From Sphingomonas sp. S-NIH.Pt15_0812 (GTDB taxonomy: Bacteria > Pseudomonadota > Alphaproteobacteria > Sphingomonadales > Sphingomonadaceae), in the NCBI RefSeq assembly GCF_003951315.1, contig NZ_QLJH01000028.1, forward strand, positions 1 through 42,285: 42,285 bases of DNA. Direction: 5' to 3'. Position numbers and translations under genes: made by a program. The notes below the pieces were generated by a model. It saw nothing but the letters and a program-made list of their open reading frames with translations. It ran no database searches and was not told where the DNA came from. This document shows positions 8,429 to 16,357 of the stretch, in pieces. The first letter of the stretch is position 1. Each line of letters starts with the position of its first letter.

Positions 8429-9928
8429 ATGTATCGTGGAGCCTTGCTCGCGATCGGCCTGTGCACGTCCCTGCCCGCCGCCGCGCAAGGCGCCGACGAT
8501 GTCGCGCGCCTGACCCGGCTGGTCGAGCAGCAACAGGCGCGGATCGCCCGGCTGGAGGCGCGGCTGGCCATGATCGAGGGCACCCCGCCCCCGGCGGTCG
8601 CCGCCGTGCCGCTGGAACAGGCGCTACCGTCCGACGCCCGTCCATCGCCGCCGCTCCGGACTGCCGCCCAAGCCCCGCAACGGCCGCGCAGTCCAGCCCC
8701 GCTCGGCCAGTCGCTTCCCTCCGACGCCCATCCGCCGTCGCTCGACGCGCGGCTGGCGCGGATCGAGCAGGCGCAGAAGGAGGGCGTCCATGTCGACTGG
8801 TCGAAGGGCACGCCGGAGTTCACCAGCGCCGATGGCCGCTTCTCCTTCCGCCCGCGCGGCCGCATCCTGGTCGATCTCGCCACCACGACCGGCAGCGCGA
8901 TCCCGGCCCGCAACATGACCGCCACCACCGCCCGGTCGCTGCGCCTGGGGTTCGAGGGGTCGATCGGCCCGCACCTCTCCTATCTGCTGGAGGGCGATTT
9001 CGCCGACAACGACGTGGCGATCAAGTCGGCCTATCTCGCCTGGACGACGCGCTTCATGGGCCAGCAGGCCGAGTTCGCGCTGGGCAATCGCCTGAACGAT
9101 CGCGGGCTGGACGGGTCGAGCGGCACCATATCGGTTCCCTTCCTGGAGCGGAATTTCGTCGGTGCCGGCATCATCCCGGTGCGCGGCTTCTTCGGCCTGG
9201 GCGCCGCGGCCCGCATCTATGGCGATGGCTGGCATGTCGGCGTGCAGGTCTCGGGCGACGACATCAACAATCCCGGCACGCAGGGCGACGGCCTGACCAT
9301 CGGGGCGCGCGCGCATTGGAACCCGGTGAAGACCGCCGACTGGCTGGTCCATCTGGGCCTCTGGGGCTTTCACGAGGAGATCGCCGCCGATGCGACGCGG
9401 CCGACGCGCAGCATCGCGGTCGGCGGCTTCTTCAACGACAATCTCCGCATCCTACCGGGCAGCTTCGCGGACGCCCGGTCCGGCGACGGCTATGGCGTCG
9501 AGCTGGGCACGTTCCACAAGTCGCTCTGGGCTTACGGCGAATATGGCGCGCGGCGGATCGAGAATCGCGCGGGCGCGTCGACCGACCAGTCGGCCTGGGC
9601 GGTGCAGGCGGGTTGGTTCCTGACCGGGGAGACCCCGCCCTATCTGACCCGTGGCGGCGTCTGGAGCCGCCCCAAGGTGCTGCGTCCCTTCACCTCGGGC
9701 GGCAGCGGCGCGATCGAGCTCGCCACCCGCTATGAGGAACTGGACTATTGCGACAATCCCACCGCCGGGCGCGGCACCGCGCTCACGCTGGGCGTCAATT
9801 GGTACCTCAACAACTTCGTCCGGCTCCAGCTCAATGCGATCGACTGGACGGTCGCCAATCCGACGCAGCGCGGCGGCGCGACCGATCATGGCCAGACCCT
9901 GATCGGCCGCGCGCAGGTCGCCTTTTGA
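8429..9928 (+). CDS. OprP/OprO-like outer-membrane porin
   Basis: A 499-residue porin. Residues 1-20 form a signal peptide ending in PAAAQ. It is followed by a short heptad-like coiled coil (DVARLTRLVEQQQARIARLE), a Pro-rich linker, and a beta-barrel of the phosphate-selective porin O/P family starting near FSFRPRGRILVDLA. Barrel strands such as SLRLGFEGSIGPHLSYLLEGDFA and the final GQTLIGRAQVAF fit. GAGAGGA precedes ATG 8429. It follows the MFS gene by about 100 nt on the same strand and would provide outer-membrane passage for the anionic substrate carried by the binding protein and MFS transporter. Phosphate specificity should not be assumed, since this family includes carboxylate porins. 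Confidence 0.88.
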   Translation: MYRGALLAIGLCTSLPAAAQGADDVARLTRLVEQQQARIARLEARLAMIEGTPPPAVAAVPLEQALPSDARPSPPLRTAAQAPQRPRSPAPLGQSLPSDAHPPSLDARLARIEQAQKEGVHVDWSKGTPEFTSADGRFSFRPRGRILVDLATTTGSAIPARNMTATTARSLRLGFEGSIGPHLSYLLEGDFADNDVAIKSAYLAWTTRFMGQQAEFALGNRLNDRGLDGSSGTISVPFLERNFVGAGIIPVRGFFGLGAAARIYGDGWHVGVQVSGDDINNPGTQGDGLTIGARAHWNPVKTADWLVHLGLWGFHEEIAADATRPTRSIAVGGFFNDNLRILPGSFADARSGDGYGVELGTFHKSLWAYGEYGARRIENRAGASTDQSAWAVQAGWFLTGETPPYLTRGGVWSRPKVLRPFTSGGSGAIELATRYEELDYCDNPTAGRGTALTLGVNWYLNNFVRLQLNAIDWTVANPTQRGGATDHGQTLIGRAQVAF

Positions 9929-10042
9929 TCGATCGCGATCCTTCAGGGCATCCTCGGATAACAAAGCCGCAATTAGTTGGTATTGCATGGCCTAGGTTTT
10001 TGATTTTGCACGTTATGCGATCCCAACAACCAAGGGATCGAC

Positions 10043-11500
10043 ATGGATCAGAAAAGCGCGCCGCTGGTGGAGGCGTTGGCCGCGATCGAGCGCAAGCCGC
10101 TGATCGGGTTCGGCGCGCCGGGGCATAATCAGGGGGCCGTTATCCCCTCGGGCCTGCGGAGCCTGCTGGGCAGGCGCACGTTCCGCGCCGATGTGCTGAC
10201 GCCCAAGGGGCTGGACGACCGGACGGAAGGAACGCTGGCGTTGCAACGCGCCCACGAGATCGCGGCGGAGGCCTGGAATGCCGATTTCTGCCGGTTCGTC
10301 ACCGGTGGGTCGACCCAGAGCCTTCACACGGTGATGGCGGCGGTGGCCGGTCCGGGCGACACGATCCTGGTGGCGGCGAACGCCCACAAGGCCGAGCGGA
10401 CCTATGCCCTGGCTGCGGGCCTCGACATCGGCATCGTCCCGGTGCAGGTCGACCAGGGATGGGACATCGAACATGGCGTCACGCCCGACGCCTTGCGGGA
10501 GTCACTGGCGCGCCATCCGGCGGCCAAGGCCTTTGTCCTGGTGAGCCCGACCTATTATGGCGTGACCAGCGATGTGGCCGCGCTGGCCACCCTCTGCCAC
10601 GAGCATGGCATCCCGCTGATCGTCGATGCGGCCTGGGGCGGCGCCTTCGCCTTTTGCGAAGCCCTGCCCGACGATCCGCTGACCAAGGGCGCGGATGCCG
10701 CCGTCTATAGCGCCCACAAGACGATGGGGGCGCTGGCGCAAGGATCGATCATCGTCGCCAAGGGCGATCTGCTCGACCGGCAACGCCTGTGGATGGCCTA
10801 TGAACTGTTCGAGACGACCAGTCCCTCAGTGCCGATCCTGGCGTCGCTCGACGCGACGCGGCGGGACCATGCGTTGCGGGGCGAGCAGATGTGGAACGAC
10901 GTCCTCGCGCTGGCCGACCATGCACGCGGGACGATCGCCGCGATCGCGCCGCTCCGCGTCCTCGGCCGCGAGGACATGCCGGCCGGGGCCGATCTCGACC
11001 GCACCAAGGTCCTGATCGACGTGTCGGCGCTCGGCGTGTCGGGCTATGCGATCGACGACTGGCTGTTCGCGGAGCATCGTATCAGCGTCGGCTTGTCCGA
11101 TGCCCGTCATCTCCTGGCGGTGATCTCGCTCGGCACGACCCGCAGCGACATCAGGGCGCTGCAGCGCGGGCTGGCGGATCTGGTCGCGCGGCTGACCGCC
11201 GATCCCGCGATGTTGCCTACGCTGGCGACCACGCCCGGTGTCGGGACCCTGTCCGTCGAAATGGCGATGGCCGGGCCGGACGCCATCGCCGGACCGGTCG
11301 AGATGGTGCGCTACGAGGAGGCGGGCGGCCGGATCGCGGCCGAGATGATCGCCCCCGCCCCGCCCGGCGTGCCCCGACTGGTACCCGGGCAACGCATCTC
11401 CAAAGCGCATGTCGCCTGGCTGGTGGCGCAACGCGAGGCCGGGGCGTTCATCATGGACCCGGTCGATCCGACCGATGCGACGATCCGGGTCGTGGCCTAG
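10043..11500 (+). CDS. PLP-dependent Orn/Lys/Arg decarboxylase-family enzyme
   Basis: A 485-residue fold-type I PLP enzyme of the short Orn/Lys/Arg decarboxylase group (Bacillus SpeA-like length). The cofactor lysine is most likely Lys226 in YSAHKTMGA; IVDAAWGGAF near residue 195 supplies the Asp that contacts the pyridine ring, and TGGSTQSLHTVM around residue 88 binds phosphate. The usual acidic-His motif (DEAHGAH) is DAAWGGA here and PGHKQG is PGHNQG, so substrate choice may differ from standard arginine or lysine decarboxylases. AGGGAT lies upstream of ATG 10043. It is flanked by intergenic DNA and is probably monocistronic. The reaction is likely amino-acid decarboxylation to a polyamine or diamine; the exact amino acid is not readable. 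Confidence 0.85.
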   Translation: MDQKSAPLVEALAAIERKPLIGFGAPGHNQGAVIPSGLRSLLGRRTFRADVLTPKGLDDRTEGTLALQRAHEIAAEAWNADFCRFVTGGSTQSLHTVMAAVAGPGDTILVAANAHKAERTYALAAGLDIGIVPVQVDQGWDIEHGVTPDALRESLARHPAAKAFVLVSPTYYGVTSDVAALATLCHEHGIPLIVDAAWGGAFAFCEALPDDPLTKGADAAVYSAHKTMGALAQGSIIVAKGDLLDRQRLWMAYELFETTSPSVPILASLDATRRDHALRGEQMWNDVLALADHARGTIAAIAPLRVLGREDMPAGADLDRTKVLIDVSALGVSGYAIDDWLFAEHRISVGLSDARHLLAVISLGTTRSDIRALQRGLADLVARLTADPAMLPTLATTPGVGTLSVEMAMAGPDAIAGPVEMVRYEEAGGRIAAEMIAPAPPGVPRLVPGQRISKAHVAWLVAQREAGAFIMDPVDPTDATIRVVA

Positions 11501-11522
11501 CCGGCGGCCTGCGGTGGCAGGG

Positions 11523-11843
11523 TCAATTGCCCTCGGCGTCGACCACCACCGTCACCGGCCGGCCGCGCGACATCGGCTCCCAGCCGGCGGACAGCGCCGC
11601 GCGGATGCACCGGGCGATCGTCGCATCGTCCAGCTGGAGGCGGCCGCGCGGCAACCCCTTGAGCAGCCGCTTGGAGGGCGGGAACTCCACGAAGACCTCG
11701 CGCTTGGCATCCTGTTGCAGGATCGAGAGGGTCATGCCCTTCCACCCCTCATCGTCCGACAGATGGGGTTCGCGCTGCAGGCGCCAGTCATAGGGGATGC
11801 CATCCACGGCGATCGTGCCGGATGTAATATGGGACTTCGACAT
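11523..11843 (-). CDS. Conserved small protein of unknown function
   Basis: A 106-residue soluble protein with no membrane helix or signal peptide. It begins MSKSHITSGTIAVDGIPYDW and has a hydrophilic beta-rich N-terminal half (WKGMTLSILQQDAKREVFVEFPP) followed by a helix-rich segment (DDATIARCIRAALSAGWEP). AAGGG lies 8 nt before ATG 11843. I recognise the general look of a small sphingomonad conserved hypothetical but no named domain. It sits between the convergent decarboxylase gene (22 nt away) and the same-strand HxlR gene (48 nt upstream), and may be read through from the latter. Confidence 0.7.
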   Translation of the reverse strand: MSKSHITSGTIAVDGIPYDWRLQREPHLSDDEGWKGMTLSILQQDAKREVFVEFPPSKRLLKGLPRGRLQLDDATIARCIRAALSAGWEPMSRGRPVTVVVDAEGN

Positions 11844-11891
11844 GGACGCGCCCTTAGCACGGCCTCGCCACCATGGCGCAAGCCGGCACGA

Positions 11892-12272
11892 TCAGGCGCG
11901 TCGCGAGCTTGCCCGCGGCACGAGCCGGTCCAGTGCATCGGCATTGTCGCGCCCCCAGCCATAGAGCAGCTCGACCGGCTCCACGAAGCGCCGGCCGAGA
12001 TCGGTCAGCCGATACTCGACCATCGGCGGGATGGCGCTGTGGACGTGCCGGCTCAGCAGGCCGCTCGCCTCCATGTCCCGGACCGTCTGGGTCAGCATCT
12101 TCTTCGAGATGCCGGGCAGGCTGCGCAGCAGCACGCCGGTCCGCGCCGTGCCGTCATGGCGGGCATGGAGCGTGTGCAGGACCATGCTGGTCCATTTGGT
12201 CGCGAACAGTTCCAGCACGCGGCGCGGCGCGCAATCCTCCCGCCATTCCTCATCCGCCGTGCCGGGTTGCAT
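11892..12272 (-). CDS. HxlR-family winged-helix regulator
   Basis: A 126-residue DUF24/HxlR regulator, usually a homodimer. The family core is CAPRRVLELFATKWTSMVL near residues 14-32, followed by LLRSLPGISKKMLTQTVRDM (recognition helix) and the wing VEYRLTDLGRRF. Cys14 is conserved; in relatives such as HypR and YodB the equivalent cysteine senses electrophiles or disulfide stress. AGGAGGT lies 7 nt before ATG 12272, fixing this start over the longer open frame. The gene is divergent from a PRISE-type reductase with 92 nt between the starts, the usual arrangement for HxlR regulators and the oxidoreductase they control. Confidence 0.93.
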   Translation of the reverse strand: MQPGTADEEWREDCAPRRVLELFATKWTSMVLHTLHARHDGTARTGVLLRSLPGISKKMLTQTVRDMEASGLLSRHVHSAIPPMVEYRLTDLGRRFVEPVELLYGWGRDNADALDRLVPRASSRRA

Positions 12273-12330
12273 ATGGTTACCTCCTGGTGCCTGGGGGCGT
12301 AGATGGTGCCGTCTGGAACCGCCGTCCACC

Positions 12331-12345
12331 CATGACTAACTCATG
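12331..12345. promoter_or_regulatory. Candidate HxlR operator
   Basis: CATGACTAACTCATG is a perfect 5-bp inverted repeat with a 5-nt spacer in the short region between the divergent HxlR and reductase genes. It sits 19 nt before the reductase start and just upstream of its AAGGAG ribosome-binding site, where a bound dimer would block transcription. The site is visible; the assignment to HxlR is inferred from position. Confidence 0.45.
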
Positions 12346-12364
12346 TGTCGACAAGGAGAATTTC

Positions 12365-13426
12365 ATGACGAAAACGGCTTTGGTGGTGGGGGCGAGCGGG
12401 ATCGTCGGCAGCGCGACCGCGACGCTGCTGGTGGAACAGGGATGGACCGTCCACGGCCTCGCCCGACGCCCGACCGAACAGTCCGGGGTCCAGCCGGTCG
12501 CCGCCGACCTGCAGGATGCGGAGGCCACCGCCACGGCGCTGCGCGGCCTCGCCCCCGACGCCGTGTTCGTCACCACCTGGCTGCGCCAGGACAGCGAGGC
12601 GGAGAATATCCGCGTCAACGGGGCGATGGTCCGCAACCTGCTCGACGGACTGCGCGGAGGCGAGGGCCCGCGCCACGTCGCGCTGGTGACCGGGCTGAAA
12701 CATTATCTCGGGCCGTTCGAGGCCTATGGCAAGGGCAGCCTGCCCCAGACCCCGTTCCGCGAGGAACAGGGCCGGCTGGACGTCGAGAATTTCTATTATG
12801 CGCAGGAGGATGCGCTGTTCGCCGCCGCGAAGCGCGATGGCTTCACCTGGAGCGTCCATCGGCCGCACACCGTGATCGGCCTGGCGGTCGGCAATGCGAT
12901 GAACATGGGCACGACGCTGGCGGTCTATGCGACCCTGTGCCGGGAAAAGGGCCAGCCCTTCCGCTTCCCCGGCTCGGCCGCGCAATGGCAGGGCCTGACC
13001 GACATGACCGATGCGGGGCAGCTCGCCCGTCACCTTCTCTGGGCGGCGGAAACCGAGGCGGCGCATGACGAGGCGTTCAACGTCGTCAATGGCGACGTCT
13101 TCCGCTGGCAGTGGATGTGGGGCCGTATCGCCGACTGGTTCGGCGTGGAGGCGGCACCCTTCGATGGCGTCGTACGGCCGCTCGAGGAGCAGATGACCGA
13201 CGATGCCGGCCTGTGGCGCGAGATCGCGGCGCGTGAGGGGCTGGCCGAGGCCGAACTCGGCCGGCTCGCCTCGCCCTGGCATACCGATGCCGATCTCGGT
13301 CGCCCGATCGAGGTCGTCACCGACATGTCGAAGAGCCGGCGGCTCGGCTTTACCAGCTATCAGCCGACCGACGATGCGTTCTTCGCGCTGTTCCAGCGGC
13401 TGCGCGACGGTCGCCTGATCCCCTAA
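12365..13426 (+). CDS. PRISE-type SDR reductase (progesterone 5-beta-reductase/iridoid synthase-like)
   Basis: A 353-residue atypical short-chain dehydrogenase. The N-terminal VVGASGIVGSATATLL is the NADP(H) Rossmann motif. TGLKHYLGPFEAYG (Lys112) and FYYAQEDALF (Tyr144/145) correspond to the catalytic Lys and Tyr of the PRISE group, which reduces activated C=C bonds of enones; SVHRPHTVIG and AFNVVNGDVFRWQWMW are further family hallmarks. AAGGAG precedes ATG 12365. Divergent control by an HxlR regulator suggests induction by reactive electrophiles such as enones or quinones, which this enzyme could detoxify. Family assignment is firm; the natural substrate is unknown. Confidence 0.92.
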   Translation: MTKTALVVGASGIVGSATATLLVEQGWTVHGLARRPTEQSGVQPVAADLQDAEATATALRGLAPDAVFVTTWLRQDSEAENIRVNGAMVRNLLDGLRGGEGPRHVALVTGLKHYLGPFEAYGKGSLPQTPFREEQGRLDVENFYYAQEDALFAAAKRDGFTWSVHRPHTVIGLAVGNAMNMGTTLAVYATLCREKGQPFRFPGSAAQWQGLTDMTDAGQLARHLLWAAETEAAHDEAFNVVNGDVFRWQWMWGRIADWFGVEAAPFDGVVRPLEEQMTDDAGLWREIAAREGLAEAELGRLASPWHTDADLGRPIEVVTDMSKSRRLGFTSYQPTDDAFFALFQRLRDGRLIP

Positions 13427-13439
13427 GGCCGGGATCGGG

Positions 13440-13477
13440 CCGGGTCGGCGGGAGCGAATGATCGCCCCCCGACCCGG
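13440..13477. terminator. Bidirectional hairpin between convergent genes
   Basis: CCGGGTCGG at the left and CCGACCCGG at the right form a perfect 9-bp outer stem. Inside, GGG-x-GCGA can pair with TCGC-CCC around an ATGA loop. It lies 14 nt after the reductase stop and about 110 nt beyond the stop of the minus-strand LysR gene. It has no clear U-tract, but its position fits termination of both transcripts. Confidence 0.5.
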
Positions 13478-13589
13478 ATCGAGGTCGATCGAACCACGGT
13501 CTCGGGCTCGACGGATGTTGGAAGCCCTGTCTCCGGACCGGGCGTATCGAGCCTGAGCCAGGTACGTCCAGACTAGGGCCGGTTCGGGA

Positions 13590-14489
13590 TCAGGCCAGCA
13601 AGGTCCGGGCGCAACTCTGGACATGATCGGCGATCAACCGGAAGGCCGCGCTCATCGGAGACTGTCGCCGCCACGCCATGGCGATCGAGCGGTGTGCCCG
13701 CCAATTCTCGACGGTCAGGACCTTCAGGCCCGCCAGACCGCCCACATCCGATCGCAGGTAGAGACTGGGCAGAAGCGCCAGTCCCAAGCCGCTCGCCACC
13801 ATCTGATGCAAACTGTCCAGGCTGGTGCCGTAATAGTCCGGCGCCACGGTCATCCCATAGCGTTCGGCGATCTCCGCCGCCTGGCGCGCCAGGTGATGGC
13901 GGGGATCGAGCGTCAGCAGCGGGCTGCCGGCAAGGTCGTCCGGCATGGTTCCGCCAGCATCGGTCGGATGATCCAGCGCCGCCACCAAGTGCAGCGGCTC
14001 GCGAAACAGCGGCTCAATCGTCAGGTCGTCGCCGGTCATCGGCAACGGACCGAGCACCACGTCGATCTCGCCACGCGACAGTTCCAGCACCTGCTCGTCC
14101 GGAATCCCTTCCCGGACATGCAGCCGCAGGTTCGGGGCCATGCGGTGCAGCTCGGCGATGATCGGCGACAGCAGATAGGGCCCGAGCGTGGGCGTGGTGC
14201 CGAGCCGCAGGATGCCCGCCAAGCTGTTGGACGCCCCCGCCGCCAGTGCGACGATGTCGCTGGCATCGCTCAACATGCGCCGTGCCGTCGCCACGATCGT
14301 CCGGCCGACCGGGGTCAGCATCGCGCCCGCCGCGCTTCGTTCGAGGAGCCTGGCCCCGAGCCGATCCTCCAGCGTGCGGACCTGCTGACTGAGCGTCGGC
14401 TGCGAGACGTTCGCCACCCGGGCGGCGAGCGCGAAGGACCCCGTATCCGCAATCGTGACCAGATATTCCAGCTGACGAAGCGTAGGCAT
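13590..14489 (-). CDS. OxyR-like LysR regulator lacking the peroxide-sensing cysteines
   Basis: A 299-residue LysR regulator most like the OxyR branch: MPTLRQLEYLVTIADTGSF, NVSQPTLSQQVRTLE in the winged helix, then GTTPTLGPYLLSPIIAEL and LRLHVREGIPDEQ in the effector domain. In OxyR the peroxidatic cysteines lie in a segment resembling LLLEDGHCLRDQA; here the corresponding stretch is LLTLDPRHHLARQAAEI with no cysteine. The only cysteine I see is near the C-terminus (about residue 293). It is divergent from the exporter operon, and an ATAG-N7-CTAT site lies 8 nt before its start. It probably represses itself and controls the operon, responding to a signal other than direct thiol oxidation. Confidence 0.88.
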   Translation of the reverse strand: MPTLRQLEYLVTIADTGSFALAARVANVSQPTLSQQVRTLEDRLGARLLERSAAGAMLTPVGRTIVATARRMLSDASDIVALAAGASNSLAGILRLGTTPTLGPYLLSPIIAELHRMAPNLRLHVREGIPDEQVLELSRGEIDVVLGPLPMTGDDLTIEPLFREPLHLVAALDHPTDAGGTMPDDLAGSPLLTLDPRHHLARQAAEIAERYGMTVAPDYYGTSLDSLHQMVASGLGLALLPSLYLRSDVGGLAGLKVLTVENWRAHRSIAMAWRRQSPMSAAFRLIADHVQSCARTLLA

Positions 14490-14497
14490 GGCCCCCT

Positions 14498-14523
14498 ATA
14501 GCATCCGTCTATAGCCGCGACAG
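14498..14523. promoter_or_regulatory. OxyR-type operator in the LysR/exporter divergent region
   Basis: ATAG-N7-CTAT-N7-ACAG matches the spacing of the OxyR consensus (ATAG-N7-CTAT-N7-ATAG-N7-CTAT); the first two elements are exact, the third matches 3 of 4, and the fourth does not match. The flanking bases make two CTATAG palindromes 7 nt apart. It is immediately upstream of the OxyR-like gene and about 155 nt before the exporter start. A TATAAC at 14564-14569 could be the -10 of the exporter promoter. Confidence 0.55.
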
Positions 14524-14653
14524 CTACAATCCGATTGGCAACCCGGATGATATGCCATTACCCTATAACAATCTGGATCAATGAACGATATGACTCCACC
14601 GCGAAGTGGCGTCATGTCGACGACATTGGTCCAGGGCCGATCTGCCGAGAGGC

Positions 14654-16357
14654 ATGACGAGGGGGATTGTTTTGGCGGCGCAGAGACTGGGATTTCGGGA
14701 CGCGGTGGGGTGGCTGTCGCAGACGATCGGGCCCGATGGGGCCTATATTCGTCTAGGCATCGTCTATACCATCGCGATCAGCCTGTTGGCGCTCGCGACA
14801 CCCATTTCCGTGCAATTGCTGATCAACAGCGTCGCCAACACCGCGATGCCGGCCCCCTTATGGGCGCTGTCGGGCGTCCTTCTCCTCCTGCTGTTGATGG
14901 TGGCGGCACTCAGCGCGCTTCGCGTCTGGATCATGGCCGCGTTCGAGCGTCGCCTGTTCGCGCGCGTCGTGGCGGAGGTCACCTTGCGGGCCGTCCATGC
15001 TCAGGACCCGTTTTTCGCCGACGGCAATCGCGGCCACCTGTTCAACCGCTTCTTCGACCTGGTGGTGGTCCAGAAATCGGTGCCCAGCATGGTGATCGGC
15101 GCCTTCACGATCATGCTGCAGGCGGTGATCGGCTTGACCATCACCAGCTTCTACCATCCCGTCTTCCTCGCCTTCAACGCAGTGCTGGTCGCAGCAGTAT
15201 TGCTGGTCTGGATGCTCTGGCGGCGCGGCGCGATCAGCGGCGCGGTGGCGCTCAGCCATGCCAAGCACAATGCCGCCGGCTGGCTGGAGAGCGTCGGCGG
15301 GTCGAACGGCTTTTACAAATCGGCGCGCCATCTCGACTTCGCGATGACCCGGTCGGAGGCGATGACCGCGGCCTATGTCGCCACCCATCGGCGCTATTTC
15401 CGCTACCAATTCGCGCAGACCATCGCCTTTCTGCTGATCTACGCCTTCGCGAGCGCCGGGCTGCTGCTGCTCGGCGGCATGTTGATCCTGCGCGGGCAAT
15501 TGTCGCTCGGCCAGCTCGTCGCGGCGGAGCTGATCCTGTCGGGCGTCTTCTACGGCATCGCTCAGCTCGGCACCTATCTCGACATCTTCTACGACATGGT
15601 CGCCAGTTCCGAGGAACTGTCGCTGCTGTTCGCCATCCCGCAGGAGAGCGCCGCAGGCGGCGGCAACGGCCCGCGCGACGGCGCGGTCAAGCTGACCGAC
15701 GTGGCCTTCAAGGACGCACGCTACGACCTGACGCTCGCCGCCGGCGAGCAGCTCGTCGCGGTCGCCGAGCCGGGGGCGGAGCGCAGCCTCGCCATGCTGC
15801 TGAAGCGGCATGCCCTGCCCGAACGCGGCCTGGTGCGGATCGGCGGCGGCGACCTGGGGTCCTTCGACATGTACCATCTCCGCTCCGACGTGACGGTGCT
15901 CGACCGCTCGACCATCGTCGAGGTCACGATCCGCGAATATCTCCGCCTGGCCTCGCAGGGGCTGGACGGCGCGGCGATGGAGGCGCTGGCGACCGTCGGA
16001 CTGGAACGCCGCCTCGCCAGCCTGCCCCAGGGGCTGGACACGCCGCTCGGCTCGACCGGCTTTCCGCTCAGCGTCGGCGAGGCGATGGCGTTGAAGCTCG
16101 CCAATGCCCTGCTCGTCCGGCCCAAGCTGCTGCTGCTCGGCCAGATCTTCGACCTGCTGCCGCCCGAACGGCTGCGCGCCGCGATACGGATATTGAAGGA
16201 TCATGGCACGACCGTGCTGCTCTGCACCGGCCGACCGGAGGATCTGGTGCTCGACGGCTATCTCTATCTCGGCCTGACCGAGCAACGTCGCTTCGACACG
16301 CTGGCCGGGCTCCAGGCCGCCTGCAACCGGGAGGGCGACGATGCAGCATCCGCCTGA
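14654..16357 (+). CDS. ABC exporter with degenerate nucleotide-binding domain
   Basis: A 567-residue half-transporter laid out like HlyB without the C39 domain. The membrane domain spans about residues 30-325 (hydrophobic helices near 34-58, 70-95, 145-185, 255-280 and 285-300). The C-terminal 230 residues follow an ABC ATPase fold, but its active-site motifs are lost: Walker A is VAVAEPGAERSLAMLL (about 368-383) without the glycine loop or Lys-Ser/Thr; the Q-loop region reads HLRSDVTVLDRS; the signature is LSVGEAMAL (about 472-480); Walker B is KLLLLGQIFDLL with no Asp-Glu; the H-loop His is absent (VLLCTGRPEDL). The frame is otherwise intact. ATG 14654 follows GAGAGG at a short distance; an in-frame GTG at 14606 is the alternative. 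It overlaps the HlyD gene by 17 nt. Confidence 0.87.
   Translation: MTRGIVLAAQRLGFRDAVGWLSQTIGPDGAYIRLGIVYTIAISLLALATPISVQLLINSVANTAMPAPLWALSGVLLLLLLMVAALSALRVWIMAAFERRLFARVVAEVTLRAVHAQDPFFADGNRGHLFNRFFDLVVVQKSVPSMVIGAFTIMLQAVIGLTITSFYHPVFLAFNAVLVAAVLLVWMLWRRGAISGAVALSHAKHNAAGWLESVGGSNGFYKSARHLDFAMTRSEAMTAAYVATHRRYFRYQFAQTIAFLLIYAFASAGLLLLGGMLILRGQLSLGQLVAAELILSGVFYGIAQLGTYLDIFYDMVASSEELSLLFAIPQESAAGGGNGPRDGAVKLTDVAFKDARYDLTLAAGEQLVAVAEPGAERSLAMLLKRHALPERGLVRIGGGDLGSFDMYHLRSDVTVLDRSTIVEVTIREYLRLASQGLDGAAMEALATVGLERRLASLPQGLDTPLGSTGFPLSVGEAMALKLANALLVRPKLLLLGQIFDLLPPERLRAAIRILKDHGTTVLLCTGRPEDLVLDGYLYLGLTEQRRFDTLAGLQAACNREGDDAASA

Noticed and set aside
6952..8928. 658-codon minus-strand open frame across the MFS and porin genes
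   Set aside because: It is antisense to two well-supported genes and its translation is low-complexity Arg/Asp/Gln sequence without motifs.
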